Source of the DNA: Bacteroidales bacterium
GTDB taxonomy: Bacteria > Bacteroidota > Bacteroidia > Bacteroidales > UBA932
Direction: 5' to 3'
DNA length: 56,993 bases
NCBI GenBank assembly: GCA_017548985.1
Contig: JAFYYW010000024.1
Location: 1 to 56,993 of the forward strand
The notes beneath the pieces are model-generated. The model ran no database searches and had not been told where the DNA came from. It worked only from the letters and a program-made list of their open reading frames with translations. Each line of letters starts with the position of its first letter. The first letter of the stretch is position 1. This document shows, piece after piece, positions 1-9,001 of the stretch. Position numbers and translations under genes: made by a program.

Positions 1-262
1 CCGTGGCCACGCCAGTGTTGGAGGATGACCAGCTGACCGAGGTGTTGGTGGCGTTGGAAGGGGCCACAGTGGCTGTCAGGGTCTCGCTCCCGCCCTCCGT
101 CAGGGTCATGGAACTCTTGTTGAGAGTCACTCCAGTGACGGCTACGGTCGCCGGGGTGGGGGGATTCTGGTTTTCCGGCTCGTCAGGGCCGCAACCGGCA
201 AAGAAAGTGGTCATGGCCGCCAGAGCGATGGCCATGAGGGTCTTGATAACAGTCGTTTTCAT
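1..262 (-). CDS. Ig-like (BIG2-type) domain lipoprotein, 5' part only
   Basis: An open frame runs from an ATG at 262 down to the left edge with no stop, so only the first 87 or so residues are visible. It opens with a lipoprotein signal (basic MKTT start, hydrophobic stretch, lipobox FAGC followed by GPDEPE). A Pro/Thr linker and the start of a bacterial Ig-like fold follow (VTGVTLNKSSMTLTEGG, then LTATVAPSNATN, then SVSWSSSN). This pattern matches BIG2/invasin-type domains found in surface proteins of Bacteroidales. The acidic residues after the lipid-bearing cysteine fit a surface-export signal. The downstream function cannot be judged. Confidence 0.75.
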   Translation of the reverse strand, partial: MKTTVIKTLMAIALAAMTTFFAGCGPDEPENQNPPTPATVAVTGVTLNKSSMTLTEGGSETLTATVAPSNATNTSVSWSSSNTGVAT

Positions 263-370
263 GGTTTTATCTGTTAAAAGTGATTGTCTTGAATAGTCTT
301 TCCCCTCTTACTACGAAAACAAATATAACAATAATAGAAAAAAAGTTAATCCAAAAATAAACAATATTTG

Positions 371-2329
371 CTATTTCTTGACAAATAGCACCGCATCCGC
401 ATGGAGCTCGGGCTTTTCAGAGAAGAAGCGGATACTCCCGCCCAGATCCTTGCTGAGGGTATATGTGCCAAGGCTCACCCATTCCCCGCGTGTCTGGCCT
501 TCGACGATGAGACTGGCTCTGTCGAAAGAAACACTTTTGACACTTTCCCCGATTCTAATCTCGAAAATGGTTTCCTCGCAGCCGTTCCCTTGTTGGAAAG
601 CATAGATGCCGTACTCGCCGTCGAGATTGGTAGGTATATTGTATTTCAGGTGGTTATCCTCCGGGGCGCCACTAAAATTGAGATATGTTCTTCCGTACGA
701 GCCATTTCCCGGGACGACATTCCACCCATCCTTTCCCTCAATATATTCAGAATCCTCATCGATCAGGGTCTCTGGCTCTGTCCCGTCAAGGAAAGGATCC
801 TCTTTCAGGATACGCTGGATTTCGCTCACATCGATCGTCTGGACATCGCCTTTACCTGCCATGGCGGCGGCGAGGCCGGCCACTTGTCCCATGCCCATAA
901 AAACGGGTTCCATCCTGATGGAGCCGTAGGCTATGTGGGAAGCTGAGAGGCACACCGGCACAAGAAGGTTGACACATTCTGCCCTTTTCGGAGTGAGACT
1001 CCGGTATGAGACCGGATAAGGGTGGCTGACACCCTTCTGGACATCACCCTCGTTCTTGACCATCAGCTTGCCATCTCTCTCCACAACAATCCTCTGGCAG
1101 TTGTGGGAGTCCATCCCGTAGGCGGCGTAGCCGATGCCGTCACTTATTTCGGTTTTCCCCTCGCAGTCGGCTTGTGTGGCGACATATTCCCCGACAAGCC
1201 TTCTGGATTCCCTGACATATATCTGTGGAGTCCAGTGGCCGTTGTCCACATATTCATCCTTTGGGAGTCCCCAGCGCCGGATTTCGTTTTGAATATTGGC
1301 CGGCACCCTTGGATCGGTCTGGTAGAAATAAAACAGGCCGAGAGTGTAGTCGAGATGGTCTTGCAGAATCTTATCCCTCTCCTCCCAGGATGCTTCCGGA
1401 TAAGAATGATTCATCCCGATCATGTCCGTAGAGAAGGGCCCCTTGTTGTTGATGTCCGTCTTGTGTCCGGGCATCATGCTCCAAATGAAGTAGTTCCATA
1501 TCTGCGGGTCGGGATCTGCCTCGAACACACGGACCAGAAGCTCGTACTTGGAGGGGTCATAACGCTCGGGCTTTCCTATCGGAATCATGTTGTCTTTCTG
1601 GTCGGTGAGGCAGATCCGATAGTTATATGCCTGTACGCAGGTGTCTCCGGTACCATTGGCAATCTCCCGGGCGTCGCTTATTCCCCAAAGCAGTCCGCTC
1701 TCAGGATTACCCGGCTCGACAAAGGGGTCTATTCCGTCACGGAACTGATGCTGGTCAAGGAGTTGGAAACCGTCCCAGGTCTCTCCATACTCGCTGTTGT
1801 CCTCGCGCCCGACACGGTATGAAACTCCCGCGGCGGCCATGAGGTCTCCCTCGTAGGAACAGTCGATGAACTGCTTGGCCTTGATGGTCGTGGTTTTACC
1901 GTTGCGGTCGGTGCAAGTGATTGATTTTATCCTGTTTCCGTTTTTTTGGACAGATTCGAGATACCATCCCCGCATGAGTCTTATCCTGGGATGGTCGAGG
2001 TAGCTCATGAGAATCTCCTCAGCCACGTGTGGCTCGAAAAGCCACTGCTCGAGCTTGCCATAATGTTCACCCAGCTTGCGGTAGAACTGCCTCGCGACAC
2101 CGATGACCGCTTGTTTGTTGCCGATGTCTGTCTGTCCAAGCCCGCCGGTGGTCATGCCGCCGATGGTCTTGTCCGGGCATATGATGACCACCTTGCAACC
2201 TTCATGGGCGGCTGAATATGCCGCGGTCACGCATGCGGAACTGCCGCCGTAGATGCAGACATCGTCGCCCCTGCCACATGAAAGCAGGGACAACGATATC
2301 ACAATAAGAAACAGAATATTAGTCCTCAT
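371..2329 (-). CDS. FAD-dependent oxidoreductase, secreted lipoprotein
   Basis: This 652-residue protein has a lipoprotein signal (lipobox LLSC, cysteine about residue 18). A Rossmann-type dinucleotide-binding start follows directly (VCIYGGSSACVTAAYSAA, with KVVIICPD as the second strand) and then GGMTTGGLGQTD. This is the layout of the FAD-dependent oxidoreductase family often annotated as xanthan-lyase-related (PF12831). The C-terminal 150 residues (from about WNVVPGNGSYGRTYLNFS) look like an added beta-sandwich of the golvesin/carbohydrate-binding type. It is the last gene of a three-gene minus-strand operon after GH125 and GH92, 23 nt behind GH92, which suggests oxidation of a sugar or sugar-linked product in the periplasm. 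The substrate is unknown. Confidence 0.75.
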   Translation of the reverse strand: MRTNILFLIVISLSLLSCGRGDDVCIYGGSSACVTAAYSAAHEGCKVVIICPDKTIGGMTTGGLGQTDIGNKQAVIGVARQFYRKLGEHYGKLEQWLFEPHVAEEILMSYLDHPRIRLMRGWYLESVQKNGNRIKSITCTDRNGKTTTIKAKQFIDCSYEGDLMAAAGVSYRVGREDNSEYGETWDGFQLLDQHQFRDGIDPFVEPGNPESGLLWGISDAREIANGTGDTCVQAYNYRICLTDQKDNMIPIGKPERYDPSKYELLVRVFEADPDPQIWNYFIWSMMPGHKTDINNKGPFSTDMIGMNHSYPEASWEERDKILQDHLDYTLGLFYFYQTDPRVPANIQNEIRRWGLPKDEYVDNGHWTPQIYVRESRRLVGEYVATQADCEGKTEISDGIGYAAYGMDSHNCQRIVVERDGKLMVKNEGDVQKGVSHPYPVSYRSLTPKRAECVNLLVPVCLSASHIAYGSIRMEPVFMGMGQVAGLAAAMAGKGDVQTIDVSEIQRILKEDPFLDGTEPETLIDEDSEYIEGKDGWNVVPGNGSYGRTYLNFSGAPEDNHLKYNIPTNLDGEYGIYAFQQGNGCEETIFEIRIGESVKSVSFDRASLIVEGQTRGEWVSLGTYTLSKDLGGSIRFFSEKPELHADAVLFVKK

Positions 2330-2352
2330 CGATTATGATTACTTAATACTTC

Positions 2353-4596
2353 TTACTTCGCAGTCGAGAATGAGTAAGGTTTGTCCTCGGGAGCGGTGCC
2401 CCTGGTGGTGACAGGCTCCCCGGACATTGTGTAAACTATCTTGGCGCCGTTTGTCAAGTCACTGTGCTTAAAGTAGTTCCTGCTCCAGTTCTTGCCGTTG
2501 AGCTTTATTCCTCCGACATAGAAGTTGTCCTTTGAGTTCTCGGGAGCGTTCAGGACAATCTGTTTTCCGTTCGGAAGGGTGACAGTGGCTTTCTGGAACA
2601 GGGGAGTGCCGATGGCATACTCATCGGAAGCAGGGCAGACAGGATAGAAGCCGAGTGCAGAGAACACATACCAGGCTGAGGTCTGTCCATTATCCTCATC
2701 GCCGCAATAACCGTCGAAATTGGAGTTGTAGAGCTTGTCCATAGCCTCGCGGATGTGTTGCTGGGCTTTCCAAGGCTGGCCACCCCAGTCATACATGTAA
2801 AGCATGTGCTGGATGGGCTGGTTGCCATGGGCATAGTTACCCATGTTCATCACCTGCATCTCACGGATCTCATGGATAGGGTGGCCGTAGTAGCTGTCAT
2901 CGAAGATCGGCGGGATTGTGAACACGCTGTCCAGCATGGCGACATATTCCTCATCGCCACCCATCAGGTCGACGAGCCCCTGTGGATCGTGGAAGACGCT
3001 CCAGGAATAATGGAGGCTGTTGCCCTCAGTGAAGTTGCCGCCCCACTTGAGAGGGCTGAAAGGCCTCTCGAAGGTTCCGTCGAGGTTTTTCCCGACCATC
3101 AGCTTATACTCAGGATCGTAGAGGTTCTTGTAGTTCATAGCGGCCTTGGCGTAAGGCGCGATTTCCTCCTCGCTCTTTCCAAGCGCTTTGCCGAAAGTGT
3201 AGATGCACCAGTCATCGTAAGCATATTCAAGAGTCCTGGCGGCATTCTCATTGATATTCACATCGCAGGGGACATAGCCCAGGCTGTCATAATATTCCCA
3301 TCCCCTCCTTCCTGTCGAATTAACCGTCGGATGAACCGCATGCGCTCCATGAGTCACGGCCTTCCAGAGTTCCTCGGCATCGTAGCCGCGAAGTCCTTTT
3401 ATGTAGGCTCCAGCCACAACTGAGGCGGAGTTGTTTCCGACCATGCACCTCCTGTGGCCCGGGCTGGCCCACTCGGGCAGGAAGCCACTTTCTTTCCATG
3501 TGTTGACAAGACCTTCCTGCATCTTCACCTCCTGGTCAGGATAGACCAAGTCTAGAAGAGGGAATAGGCTTCTGAAGGTGTCCCAGAACCCGGTGTCGCC
3601 AAAGAGGTAACCTTCGTGTATCTCCCCGTCGAAGGGGCTGTAGTGAATTCTTTTTCCTCCGGCGTCAACCTCGGAGAGATCCCTTGGGAACAGGACCGAA
3701 CGGTATAGGCAGGAATAGAAGGTCCTCACATTGTCGATGTCGGAATCCTCGACATCAATGCGCCCGAGAACCTCGTTCCAGCGTTCGCGTCCTGCTTTGG
3801 CCACCTCGTCGACGTTCCTTCCGCCCAGTTCTTTCAGGTTCGTTTGGGCCTGGTCAAAGCTGATGAATGAAGAGGCGACCTGGAGGTTGACCTGTTGGCC
3901 TTTGGTAGTCTTGAATCCAACCATGGCTATACTTCCGTCAACCATTTCCGTCTCGATCGGCGTGTCGCTTGTCACAATGAAGTAGTTACGGAAATTATCG
4001 GTGACGCCGCCATGATTATAGACAGAATACCCCTTTATCGTGTTATTATTCTTGTCGATCTCCACATAACCGTCTCTGAACGCGTCCACGACCAAGTACG
4101 ATATCTCCTTCTCGGGATATGTCAACCTGAAAGTCGCCGCTCTCTCGGTCGGTGCCATCTCCGCAACCACATCATGCTCGGCAAGGTATACTTTATAATA
4201 ATAAGGTTTGGCTATCTCAGCCTTGTGGGAGAACCAGCTCTGCCGCCCTTCCTCATCATAAACCGGCCCGGTAGTGACCGGCATTATTGAGAATGAGCCG
4301 TAGTCATTGATCCATGGGCTTGGCTGGTGGGTCTGTTTCAAGCCGCGGATTGTTGTCGCTGAATAAGTGTAAGTCCATCCGTCCCTGTTCCTTCCAGTCT
4401 GTGGAGTCCAGAAATGCGTGCCCCAGGGAAGGGCGATCGCAGGGTAGGTGTTCCCGGTAGAGAGTTGGTAGGTAGAAGCCGTTCCGGCCAGTGGATTGAC
4501 ATAATCCACAGGATCTAGCATTTCAGTGTGTTTGGGGCTACCACACGAGATCACTGCCAATACCGCGACTGACAGCAGTATAGATAATCGTTTCAT
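2353..4596 (-). CDS. GH92 family alpha-mannosidase, lipoprotein
   Basis: The 747-residue protein starts with a lipoprotein signal (lipobox VISC). Residues 30 to 120 carry the GH92 N-terminal signature (VDYVNPLAGT, then NTYPAIALPWGTHFWTPQTG, then IRGLKQTHQPSPWINDYG). The C-terminal (alpha/alpha)6 barrel carries the family hallmark GDEDNGQTSAWYVFSALGFY. Known GH92 enzymes are calcium-dependent, inverting exo-alpha-mannosidases, mostly alpha-1,2 or alpha-1,3 acting on yeast mannan or N-glycans. It lies 10 nt downstream of the GH125 gene and upstream of an oxidoreductase. The pair would trim mannose side chains and then the alpha-1,6 backbone. Linkage specificity cannot be read from the sequence alone. 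Confidence 0.93.
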   Translation of the reverse strand: MKRLSILLSVAVLAVISCGSPKHTEMLDPVDYVNPLAGTASTYQLSTGNTYPAIALPWGTHFWTPQTGRNRDGWTYTYSATTIRGLKQTHQPSPWINDYGSFSIMPVTTGPVYDEEGRQSWFSHKAEIAKPYYYKVYLAEHDVVAEMAPTERAATFRLTYPEKEISYLVVDAFRDGYVEIDKNNNTIKGYSVYNHGGVTDNFRNYFIVTSDTPIETEMVDGSIAMVGFKTTKGQQVNLQVASSFISFDQAQTNLKELGGRNVDEVAKAGRERWNEVLGRIDVEDSDIDNVRTFYSCLYRSVLFPRDLSEVDAGGKRIHYSPFDGEIHEGYLFGDTGFWDTFRSLFPLLDLVYPDQEVKMQEGLVNTWKESGFLPEWASPGHRRCMVGNNSASVVAGAYIKGLRGYDAEELWKAVTHGAHAVHPTVNSTGRRGWEYYDSLGYVPCDVNINENAARTLEYAYDDWCIYTFGKALGKSEEEIAPYAKAAMNYKNLYDPEYKLMVGKNLDGTFERPFSPLKWGGNFTEGNSLHYSWSVFHDPQGLVDLMGGDEEYVAMLDSVFTIPPIFDDSYYGHPIHEIREMQVMNMGNYAHGNQPIQHMLYMYDWGGQPWKAQQHIREAMDKLYNSNFDGYCGDEDNGQTSAWYVFSALGFYPVCPASDEYAIGTPLFQKATVTLPNGKQIVLNAPENSKDNFYVGGIKLNGKNWSRNYFKHSDLTNGAKIVYTMSGEPVTTRGTAPEDKPYSFSTAK

Positions 4597-4606
4597 ATTA
4601 AGTGTT

Positions 4607-6022
4607 TTATTTGACCTTTATGGAATTAAGAAGGTCGAGTTTACCATTGTCGATAAGGGTGAGGATCAGCTCCCCGAAGAGGGTGTTCTGCCAGGCGAAC
4701 CATGCCCTGGTGAATTTGTTCGCGTCATCCTTGAAGAAGGACTCGTGCATGAATCCGGTTCCGGCATCGGTCTTCATCAAGGTCTCGATACACCATTTGA
4801 TCTCCTGGTCGTCCTGAGAAGTGAAGGCCTTCATCATTATGCTCATCGGCCAGATGTAGTCGTAGCCGATGTGCGGGCCGCCTATGCCCTCGCCAGCTTT
4901 GCCTTTGAAGAAATAGGGGTTGTCTTCGCTCCAGACAAACTTCCTGGTGTTCTGGTAGATGGGGTCATTGATGTCGACATCTCCGAGATAAGCCATCGCG
5001 AGGAGGCTGGGGACATTTGAATCATCCATAAGGAGCCTGTTCCCGAATCCGTCTACCTCGAAAGCATAGATCTTTCCATATTTAGGATGGTCATATACGG
5101 CATATTCTTTCAATGCCTTTTCAACCTCGGCGGCGAGATCCTTACATTCCTTGGCGAGTTTCCCATCTTTGTTCACAGTCTCCAAAATCTCGGCCGCTTT
5201 GCGTAAGGAGGTCACAGCGAAGAAGTTGGATGGTACAAGAAACTCGAATATTGTAGCGTCGTCAGAGGGACGGAAAGCGGATGCGATCAAGCCGCACGGT
5301 TTGACAGGGTTGCCCCTTCCGTCATTGGACTTCGTGTCGAACTGGCGGTCGGTGACCCTGGCGAAGCGGTAGGGGCCCGGGCCATCCTTGCGCTGCTGCT
5401 CTTTGAAAGTCTTCAATGTGGCGTTGATGGCGGTCAACCATTTGTCTCCGAAGATGGAAGCGTCTCCGGTGACCTTCCAATACTGATAAGCCAGGCGTAT
5501 CGGGTAACAATGTGAGTCGATTTCCCATTTGCGCTCGTGATCCCAAGGATTCATGTCCGTGTGGTCAGATTCCCACTCGCTGCCCTTCGGACCATCGTTG
5601 AAAGCGTTAGCGTAGGGGTCGATGGCGATAAGGGAGAATTGGCAGTTGATCACTCCCGCGAGCATGTTCTTGAGTTCCTCATCCTCATTGGCCAGTTGAA
5701 TATATGGCCAGACCTGCGCTCCGGAGTCGCGAAGCCACATGGCATGGATGTCTCCGGTGTAGATGAAGGTTCTCCAATCGCCATTCTCATCTTTTCCGAA
5801 GTGTGTTGTCGTGTCCAGAGTATTGGGATAGCAATTGGCGAACATCCAGGCAAGACGAGGATTCTTCAATAGAGCCTGAGTCTGGACGATCTTCTTTTCC
5901 ACAGCCTGGGAACTGAAAAGCCTCTGGTCAGGCGAGGGGCGTTTTGATTCATAATTTTGGGCTTGCGTGGCGCAGGCGCAAAGCATCATGATGCTTGAGA
6001 AAATAAGGAGGGAACGTCTCAT
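4607..6022 (-). CDS. GH125 exo-alpha-1,6-mannosidase (DUF1237)
   Basis: The frame is open to 6169, but I place the start at the ATG at 6022 because the MRRSLLIFSSIMMLCACATQAQ signal sequence begins there and upstream codons lie in AT-rich promoter DNA. The mature protein has the GH125 hallmarks: RLAWMFANCYPNTLD, the substrate-site motif MWLRDSGAQVWPY, and DGRGNPVKPCGLIASAFRPSDD near residue 240. GH125 enzymes are metal-independent exo-alpha-1,6-mannosidases. The length (471 residues) is usual. It is the first gene of the operon with GH92 and an FAD oxidoreductase. The signal could be read by signal peptidase I (QAQ) or as a lipobox (LCAC). Confidence 0.92.
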   Translation of the reverse strand: MRRSLLIFSSIMMLCACATQAQNYESKRPSPDQRLFSSQAVEKKIVQTQALLKNPRLAWMFANCYPNTLDTTTHFGKDENGDWRTFIYTGDIHAMWLRDSGAQVWPYIQLANEDEELKNMLAGVINCQFSLIAIDPYANAFNDGPKGSEWESDHTDMNPWDHERKWEIDSHCYPIRLAYQYWKVTGDASIFGDKWLTAINATLKTFKEQQRKDGPGPYRFARVTDRQFDTKSNDGRGNPVKPCGLIASAFRPSDDATIFEFLVPSNFFAVTSLRKAAEILETVNKDGKLAKECKDLAAEVEKALKEYAVYDHPKYGKIYAFEVDGFGNRLLMDDSNVPSLLAMAYLGDVDINDPIYQNTRKFVWSEDNPYFFKGKAGEGIGGPHIGYDYIWPMSIMMKAFTSQDDQEIKWCIETLMKTDAGTGFMHESFFKDDANKFTRAWFAWQNTLFGELILTLIDNGKLDLLNSIKVK

Positions 6023-6039
6023 TTGGTCGCGTGTTTTCA

Positions 6040-6047
6040 CAAAAATA
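6040..6047 (-). promoter_or_regulatory. Putative -7 element for the mannosidase operon
   Basis: On the minus strand TATTTTTG fits the Bacteroidetes TAnnTTTG element and lies 18 nt upstream of the chosen GH125 start at 6022. No convincing TTTG partner sits at the expected distance upstream, where the DNA is a T-run. It mainly supports the shorter GH125 start. Confidence 0.35.
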
Positions 6048-6078
6048 AAAAAAAATCGCAATTTTTTAGTACTATGTG

Positions 6079-6110
6079 TTGCAAGGTATTTAAATTTATT
6101 TATATCTTTG
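6079..6110 (+). promoter_or_regulatory. Putative promoter of the PspC-PadR-PspC operon
   Basis: TATCTTTG at 6103-6110 matches the TAnnTTTG -7 element. A TTG lies 21 nt upstream at 6079-6081, slightly further than ideal. The first PspC start is at 6144, leaving a leader of roughly 25-30 nt. Confidence 0.45.
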
Positions 6111-6143
6111 CGATGGAAATATAATTGTAAAACCAAGAATATT

Positions 6144-6764
6144 ATGAAAAAAGTAATCAACGCAAGCATCGGAGGGAGGAATTTCTCCCTTGATGAGGAC
6201 GCCTACGGAAGGCTTTCGAGCTATTTCGAGCACTTCAAGTCACGCTTGAACCAGGAGTCCCAGGCAGCGAGGGATGAGGTCATGTCTGATCTTGAAGGGC
6301 GGATCGCTGAACTTTTCGACCAGGGGACAGGAGGCGCTTCCTACCGTGTGGTTGATCTGGATCTTGTGAAGAAAGTTGTCGGCCAGTTGGGAATGCCTGA
6401 CGGCTCGGCTGAGCCGGTTGGTTCTTCGACAGGCTCATCAACCTCAGGGAACGAGACGAAGTCCGGACCGGATTTCACATATGCCGGTGAAAAAGGGGAG
6501 GCGAAAAAACGTCTGTTCAGGGATCCCGACAACAAGGCCATCGGCGGAGTATGCTCGGGAGTGGCCGCTTTCCTCAACATCGACATAACTATAGTCAGGA
6601 TCATCCTCTTGCTGGCCCTGTTGCTTTGGGGCTCCGGTCTCCTTGTGTACGTTGTCCTTTGGATAGTCGTACCTATGGCCAAGACTCCGGCGGAGAAATG
6701 TGAGATGAGGGGGATTGAGCCGACCGCGGAGAACATGGCGAGGTTCAGTGAATATCAGAAATAG
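6144..6764 (+). CDS. PspC domain membrane protein (first copy)
   Basis: I start this at ATG 6144 (MKKVINASIGG), downstream of the promoter-like element, although the frame is open upstream. The 206-residue protein has an N-terminal domain of about 90 residues (INASIGGRNFSLDEDAY, then a helical stretch ending GQLGMPDG). A Ser/Thr/Gly-rich linker follows, then a PspC domain (KRLFRDPDNKAIGGVCSGVA) with a transmembrane segment (IILLLALLLWGSGLLVYVVL). PspC proteins act in phage-shock-type envelope stress in other bacteria. The same N-terminal domain recurs in the gene at 7110, with a PadR regulator between them. Function here is inferred from the domain only. Confidence 0.85.
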   Translation: MKKVINASIGGRNFSLDEDAYGRLSSYFEHFKSRLNQESQAARDEVMSDLEGRIAELFDQGTGGASYRVVDLDLVKKVVGQLGMPDGSAEPVGSSTGSSTSGNETKSGPDFTYAGEKGEAKKRLFRDPDNKAIGGVCSGVAAFLNIDITIVRIILLLALLLWGSGLLVYVVLWIVVPMAKTPAEKCEMRGIEPTAENMARFSEYQK

Positions 6765-6773
6765 GAGGTTGTT

Positions 6774-7106
6774 ATGGAAAATGGTGCCGAGAACGTGCGC
6801 TCACAAATGCGCAAAGGGGTACTCGAATATTGCATACTGAGTATCCTCGATAAAAAAGAGGCCTATGCCTCTGCTATCCTTGATGAATTGAAGGCGGCGA
6901 ACATGATCGTGGTGGAGGGAACTGTCTATCCTTTGCTGATCCGCCAGAAGAACCAGGGACTGCTCTCTTACCGCTGGGAAGAGTCCACGCAGGGGCCGCC
7001 CAGGAAATACTACTGCATCACCGAGAAAGGTCGCCAGCAGCTTGGTGATATGGATTTGGCCTGGCAGGAGATCGTCGATACCATAAAGACAATTAAGGAG
7101 AAATAA
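6774..7106 (+). CDS. PadR family transcriptional regulator
   Basis: The 110-residue protein shows the PadR winged helix: QMRKGVLEYCILSIL for helix 1, YASAILDELK for helix 2, VEGTVYPLLIRQKNQGLL for the recognition helix, and GPPRKYYCITEKG for the wing. It sits 9 nt after the first PspC gene and 3 nt before the second, so the three form one operon. PadR repressors usually control their own operon, often genes for membrane proteins, which fits this arrangement. No effector is suggested by the sequence. Confidence 0.92.
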   Translation: MENGAENVRSQMRKGVLEYCILSILDKKEAYASAILDELKAANMIVVEGTVYPLLIRQKNQGLLSYRWEESTQGPPRKYYCITEKGRQQLGDMDLAWQEIVDTIKTIKEK

Positions 7107-7109
7107 GAT

Positions 7110-8150
7110 ATGAAACCTGTTGAGAATGTGAGCATAGGAGGCTATGTGTTCAATTTAGAGGACGACGCTTGTGTGGCTGCCAAGGCTTATTTGTCAGAAC
7201 TGGAATCGTTCTACTCCAAAGAGGAAAGCGGGGCAGAGGTGATGGAGGGGATAGAAGAGAGGATGTCTGAGCTTTTACTTGAGAAATGTGGTCGCGCGGG
7301 AGTTGTGACACTTCCTATGGTGGAGAATGTGATCGCCACTCTTGGAAGGCCGGAAGCCATTGAGGCCGAGTCGGTTGAGAACGATACTCCTGAGCCTCCA
7401 AAGGAAGAGGACTACAAAGTTAAGAGGAAACTTTACCGGGATCCTTCCAATGGGAAGGTCGGAGGAGTATGCTCTGGCCTTGGCACTTATTTCGGAATCG
7501 ATCCGACTTTTTTCAGACTGTTCTTCGTGGTGTTTACCCTGATCGGATGCGGGTTATTCATCCACAGGGGGTGGCTCCGTTTACCTGAGTATTCCATTCC
7601 TATCCTGTATATGGCCCTGTGGATTTGCATGCCTGAGGCCAAGACCGTCCGTCAGCGTGATGAGATGAGAGGGGAGAAAGGTACGGTGGACGCGATAAGC
7701 GCCAGGGTCATGAGCGCGGCGCATGAGATGGGTGACACGGCAAACAAGGTAATCCGCTCCGATTCATGGTCCGGGATATGGAAAGTGTTCGGGATTTGTA
7801 TTGGAATCATGTTCCTGGCCGCGGGAGTGTCCGGAGTGGTCTCACTCGGCTGTTTCGCGTTCGACGGCGGATTCCTATCCAACACATTCTTCCTCAACCG
7901 CGCCATGGAAGAATTGGCCAATGAGGCTCCGAAAATACTTGACATGCTTTCCTATCCGCCTCTTGTCGCCGCGCTCGCGGTCGTGATCGTGGTTCCGTTC
8001 ATAGCTTTTGTCTATGCCGGAGTGATGCTTATTTTTGACTTGAAAGCGCCTAAATGGCGTCCAGGAATCGTCTTGTTCGTAATCTGGCTTATCGCCCTGA
8101 CTGTCCTGGCCGTGCTTAGCGCGATTACCTTCACCCAAGGACTCATTTAG
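7110..8150 (+). CDS. PspC domain multi-pass membrane protein (second copy)
   Basis: The 346-residue protein starts with the same domain as the first PspC gene (ENVSIGGYVFNLEDDA, helical region, IATLGRPEA). The PspC domain follows (KLYRDPSNGKVGGVCSGLG, FFRLFFVVFTLIGCGLF). Three further predicted transmembrane segments follow (about residues 228-250, 285-310 and 320-343), so it is longer than the first copy. The two copies flanking PadR look like a duplication with divergence. It probably senses or buffers membrane stress in the inner membrane. This is inference from PspC context, not from a known homologue. Confidence 0.85.
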   Translation: MKPVENVSIGGYVFNLEDDACVAAKAYLSELESFYSKEESGAEVMEGIEERMSELLLEKCGRAGVVTLPMVENVIATLGRPEAIEAESVENDTPEPPKEEDYKVKRKLYRDPSNGKVGGVCSGLGTYFGIDPTFFRLFFVVFTLIGCGLFIHRGWLRLPEYSIPILYMALWICMPEAKTVRQRDEMRGEKGTVDAISARVMSAAHEMGDTANKVIRSDSWSGIWKVFGICIGIMFLAAGVSGVVSLGCFAFDGGFLSNTFFLNRAMEELANEAPKILDMLSYPPLVAALAVVIVVPFIAFVYAGVMLIFDLKAPKWRPGIVLFVIWLIALTVLAVLSAITFTQGLI

Positions 8151-8159
8151 CCATCAGGC

Positions 8160-8927
8160 TTATTTCCAGATCTTTAGGCCTTGGATGACGGCGTTGGAAA
8201 AGCCGGCTTCCTCCATAGCGTTCAACCCTCGGATGGTGATCCCTCCGGGGGTTGTCACTTTGTCTATCTCCTGCTCGGGATGAGTCCCGTGGGCTTCCGC
8301 AAGCATCGCCGCGCCTTTAACCGTCTGCAAGGCGGCTTGAAGAGCCTCCCTGGGATAAAGCCCCAGCTCGACTCCACCCTCGGTAGTGGCCCTGACGTAT
8401 CTCAATGCGAAGGCGGTACCACATGAGGCGACCATCATTCCTGCCCCCAGTTTTTTCTCATCGACAAGGAGCGCTTTGCCGACAGAGTTGAACAGACCTG
8501 TCACGATATTCCTGGTATCTTCCGTGCCGAAGACCTCGTTGATGAAAGTCATGCTCTCACCGATCTCGATCGCAAGGTTCGGAATGACTGTATATACTCC
8601 TTTAATCCCTTGACCGTCAGTCCATTCCATTAGAGTCGCGGCAGGGATTCCGGCTGCCAGGGAGACAAGGATCTTGCCCTCCATATAGGACAGAAGTGGA
8701 GTCAGCACCTCTTTGAGAAGCCACGGTTTCACGCCCATGATGACCACGTCCGCGTCTTTGACCGCCTCGGAGTTGTCAAGGGTGGTCTTGATTCCCGATG
8801 ATGAATATTTATTCAGAGTTTCCTGATGCTTCGCTGTCGCGGTTAACTCCGTGTCGGGAATGAACCTGGCGAATCCCAGGGCCGTGGCGCCTCCCATATT
8901 ACCCGCGCCGATAATCGTTATTCTCAT
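8160..8927 (-). CDS. proC: Pyrroline-5-carboxylate reductase
   Basis: The 255-residue protein begins with the Rossmann motif ITIIGAGNMGGATALGF. It then has VIMGVKPWLLKEVL, the SLAAGIP motif, a central VIPNLA segment, and the C-terminal family block KVTTPGGITIRGLNAMEEAGF. ProC reduces 1-pyrroline-5-carboxylate to proline with NAD(P)H in the cytoplasm, the last step of proline synthesis. The gene stands alone, tail-to-tail with the PspC operon and divergent from the gene at 9002. Length is normal for the family. Confidence 0.96.
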   Translation of the reverse strand: MRITIIGAGNMGGATALGFARFIPDTELTATAKHQETLNKYSSSGIKTTLDNSEAVKDADVVIMGVKPWLLKEVLTPLLSYMEGKILVSLAAGIPAATLMEWTDGQGIKGVYTVIPNLAIEIGESMTFINEVFGTEDTRNIVTGLFNSVGKALLVDEKKLGAGMMVASCGTAFALRYVRATTEGGVELGLYPREALQAALQTVKGAAMLAEAHGTHPEQEIDKVTTPGGITIRGLNAMEEAGFSNAVIQGLKIWK

Positions 8928-9001
8928 ATTATTGTCATTAAGTGGTTATTTCTCGAAAATGGCTAAATTCGTAAGTTGATTTCTTATCGTCGGGACAATA
9001 T

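Noticed and set aside
1022..1822. Plus-strand frame of 266 codons
   Set aside because: It is fully antisense to the FAD oxidoreductase gene, which has clear family motifs; long antisense frames are common in this GC-rich coding DNA.
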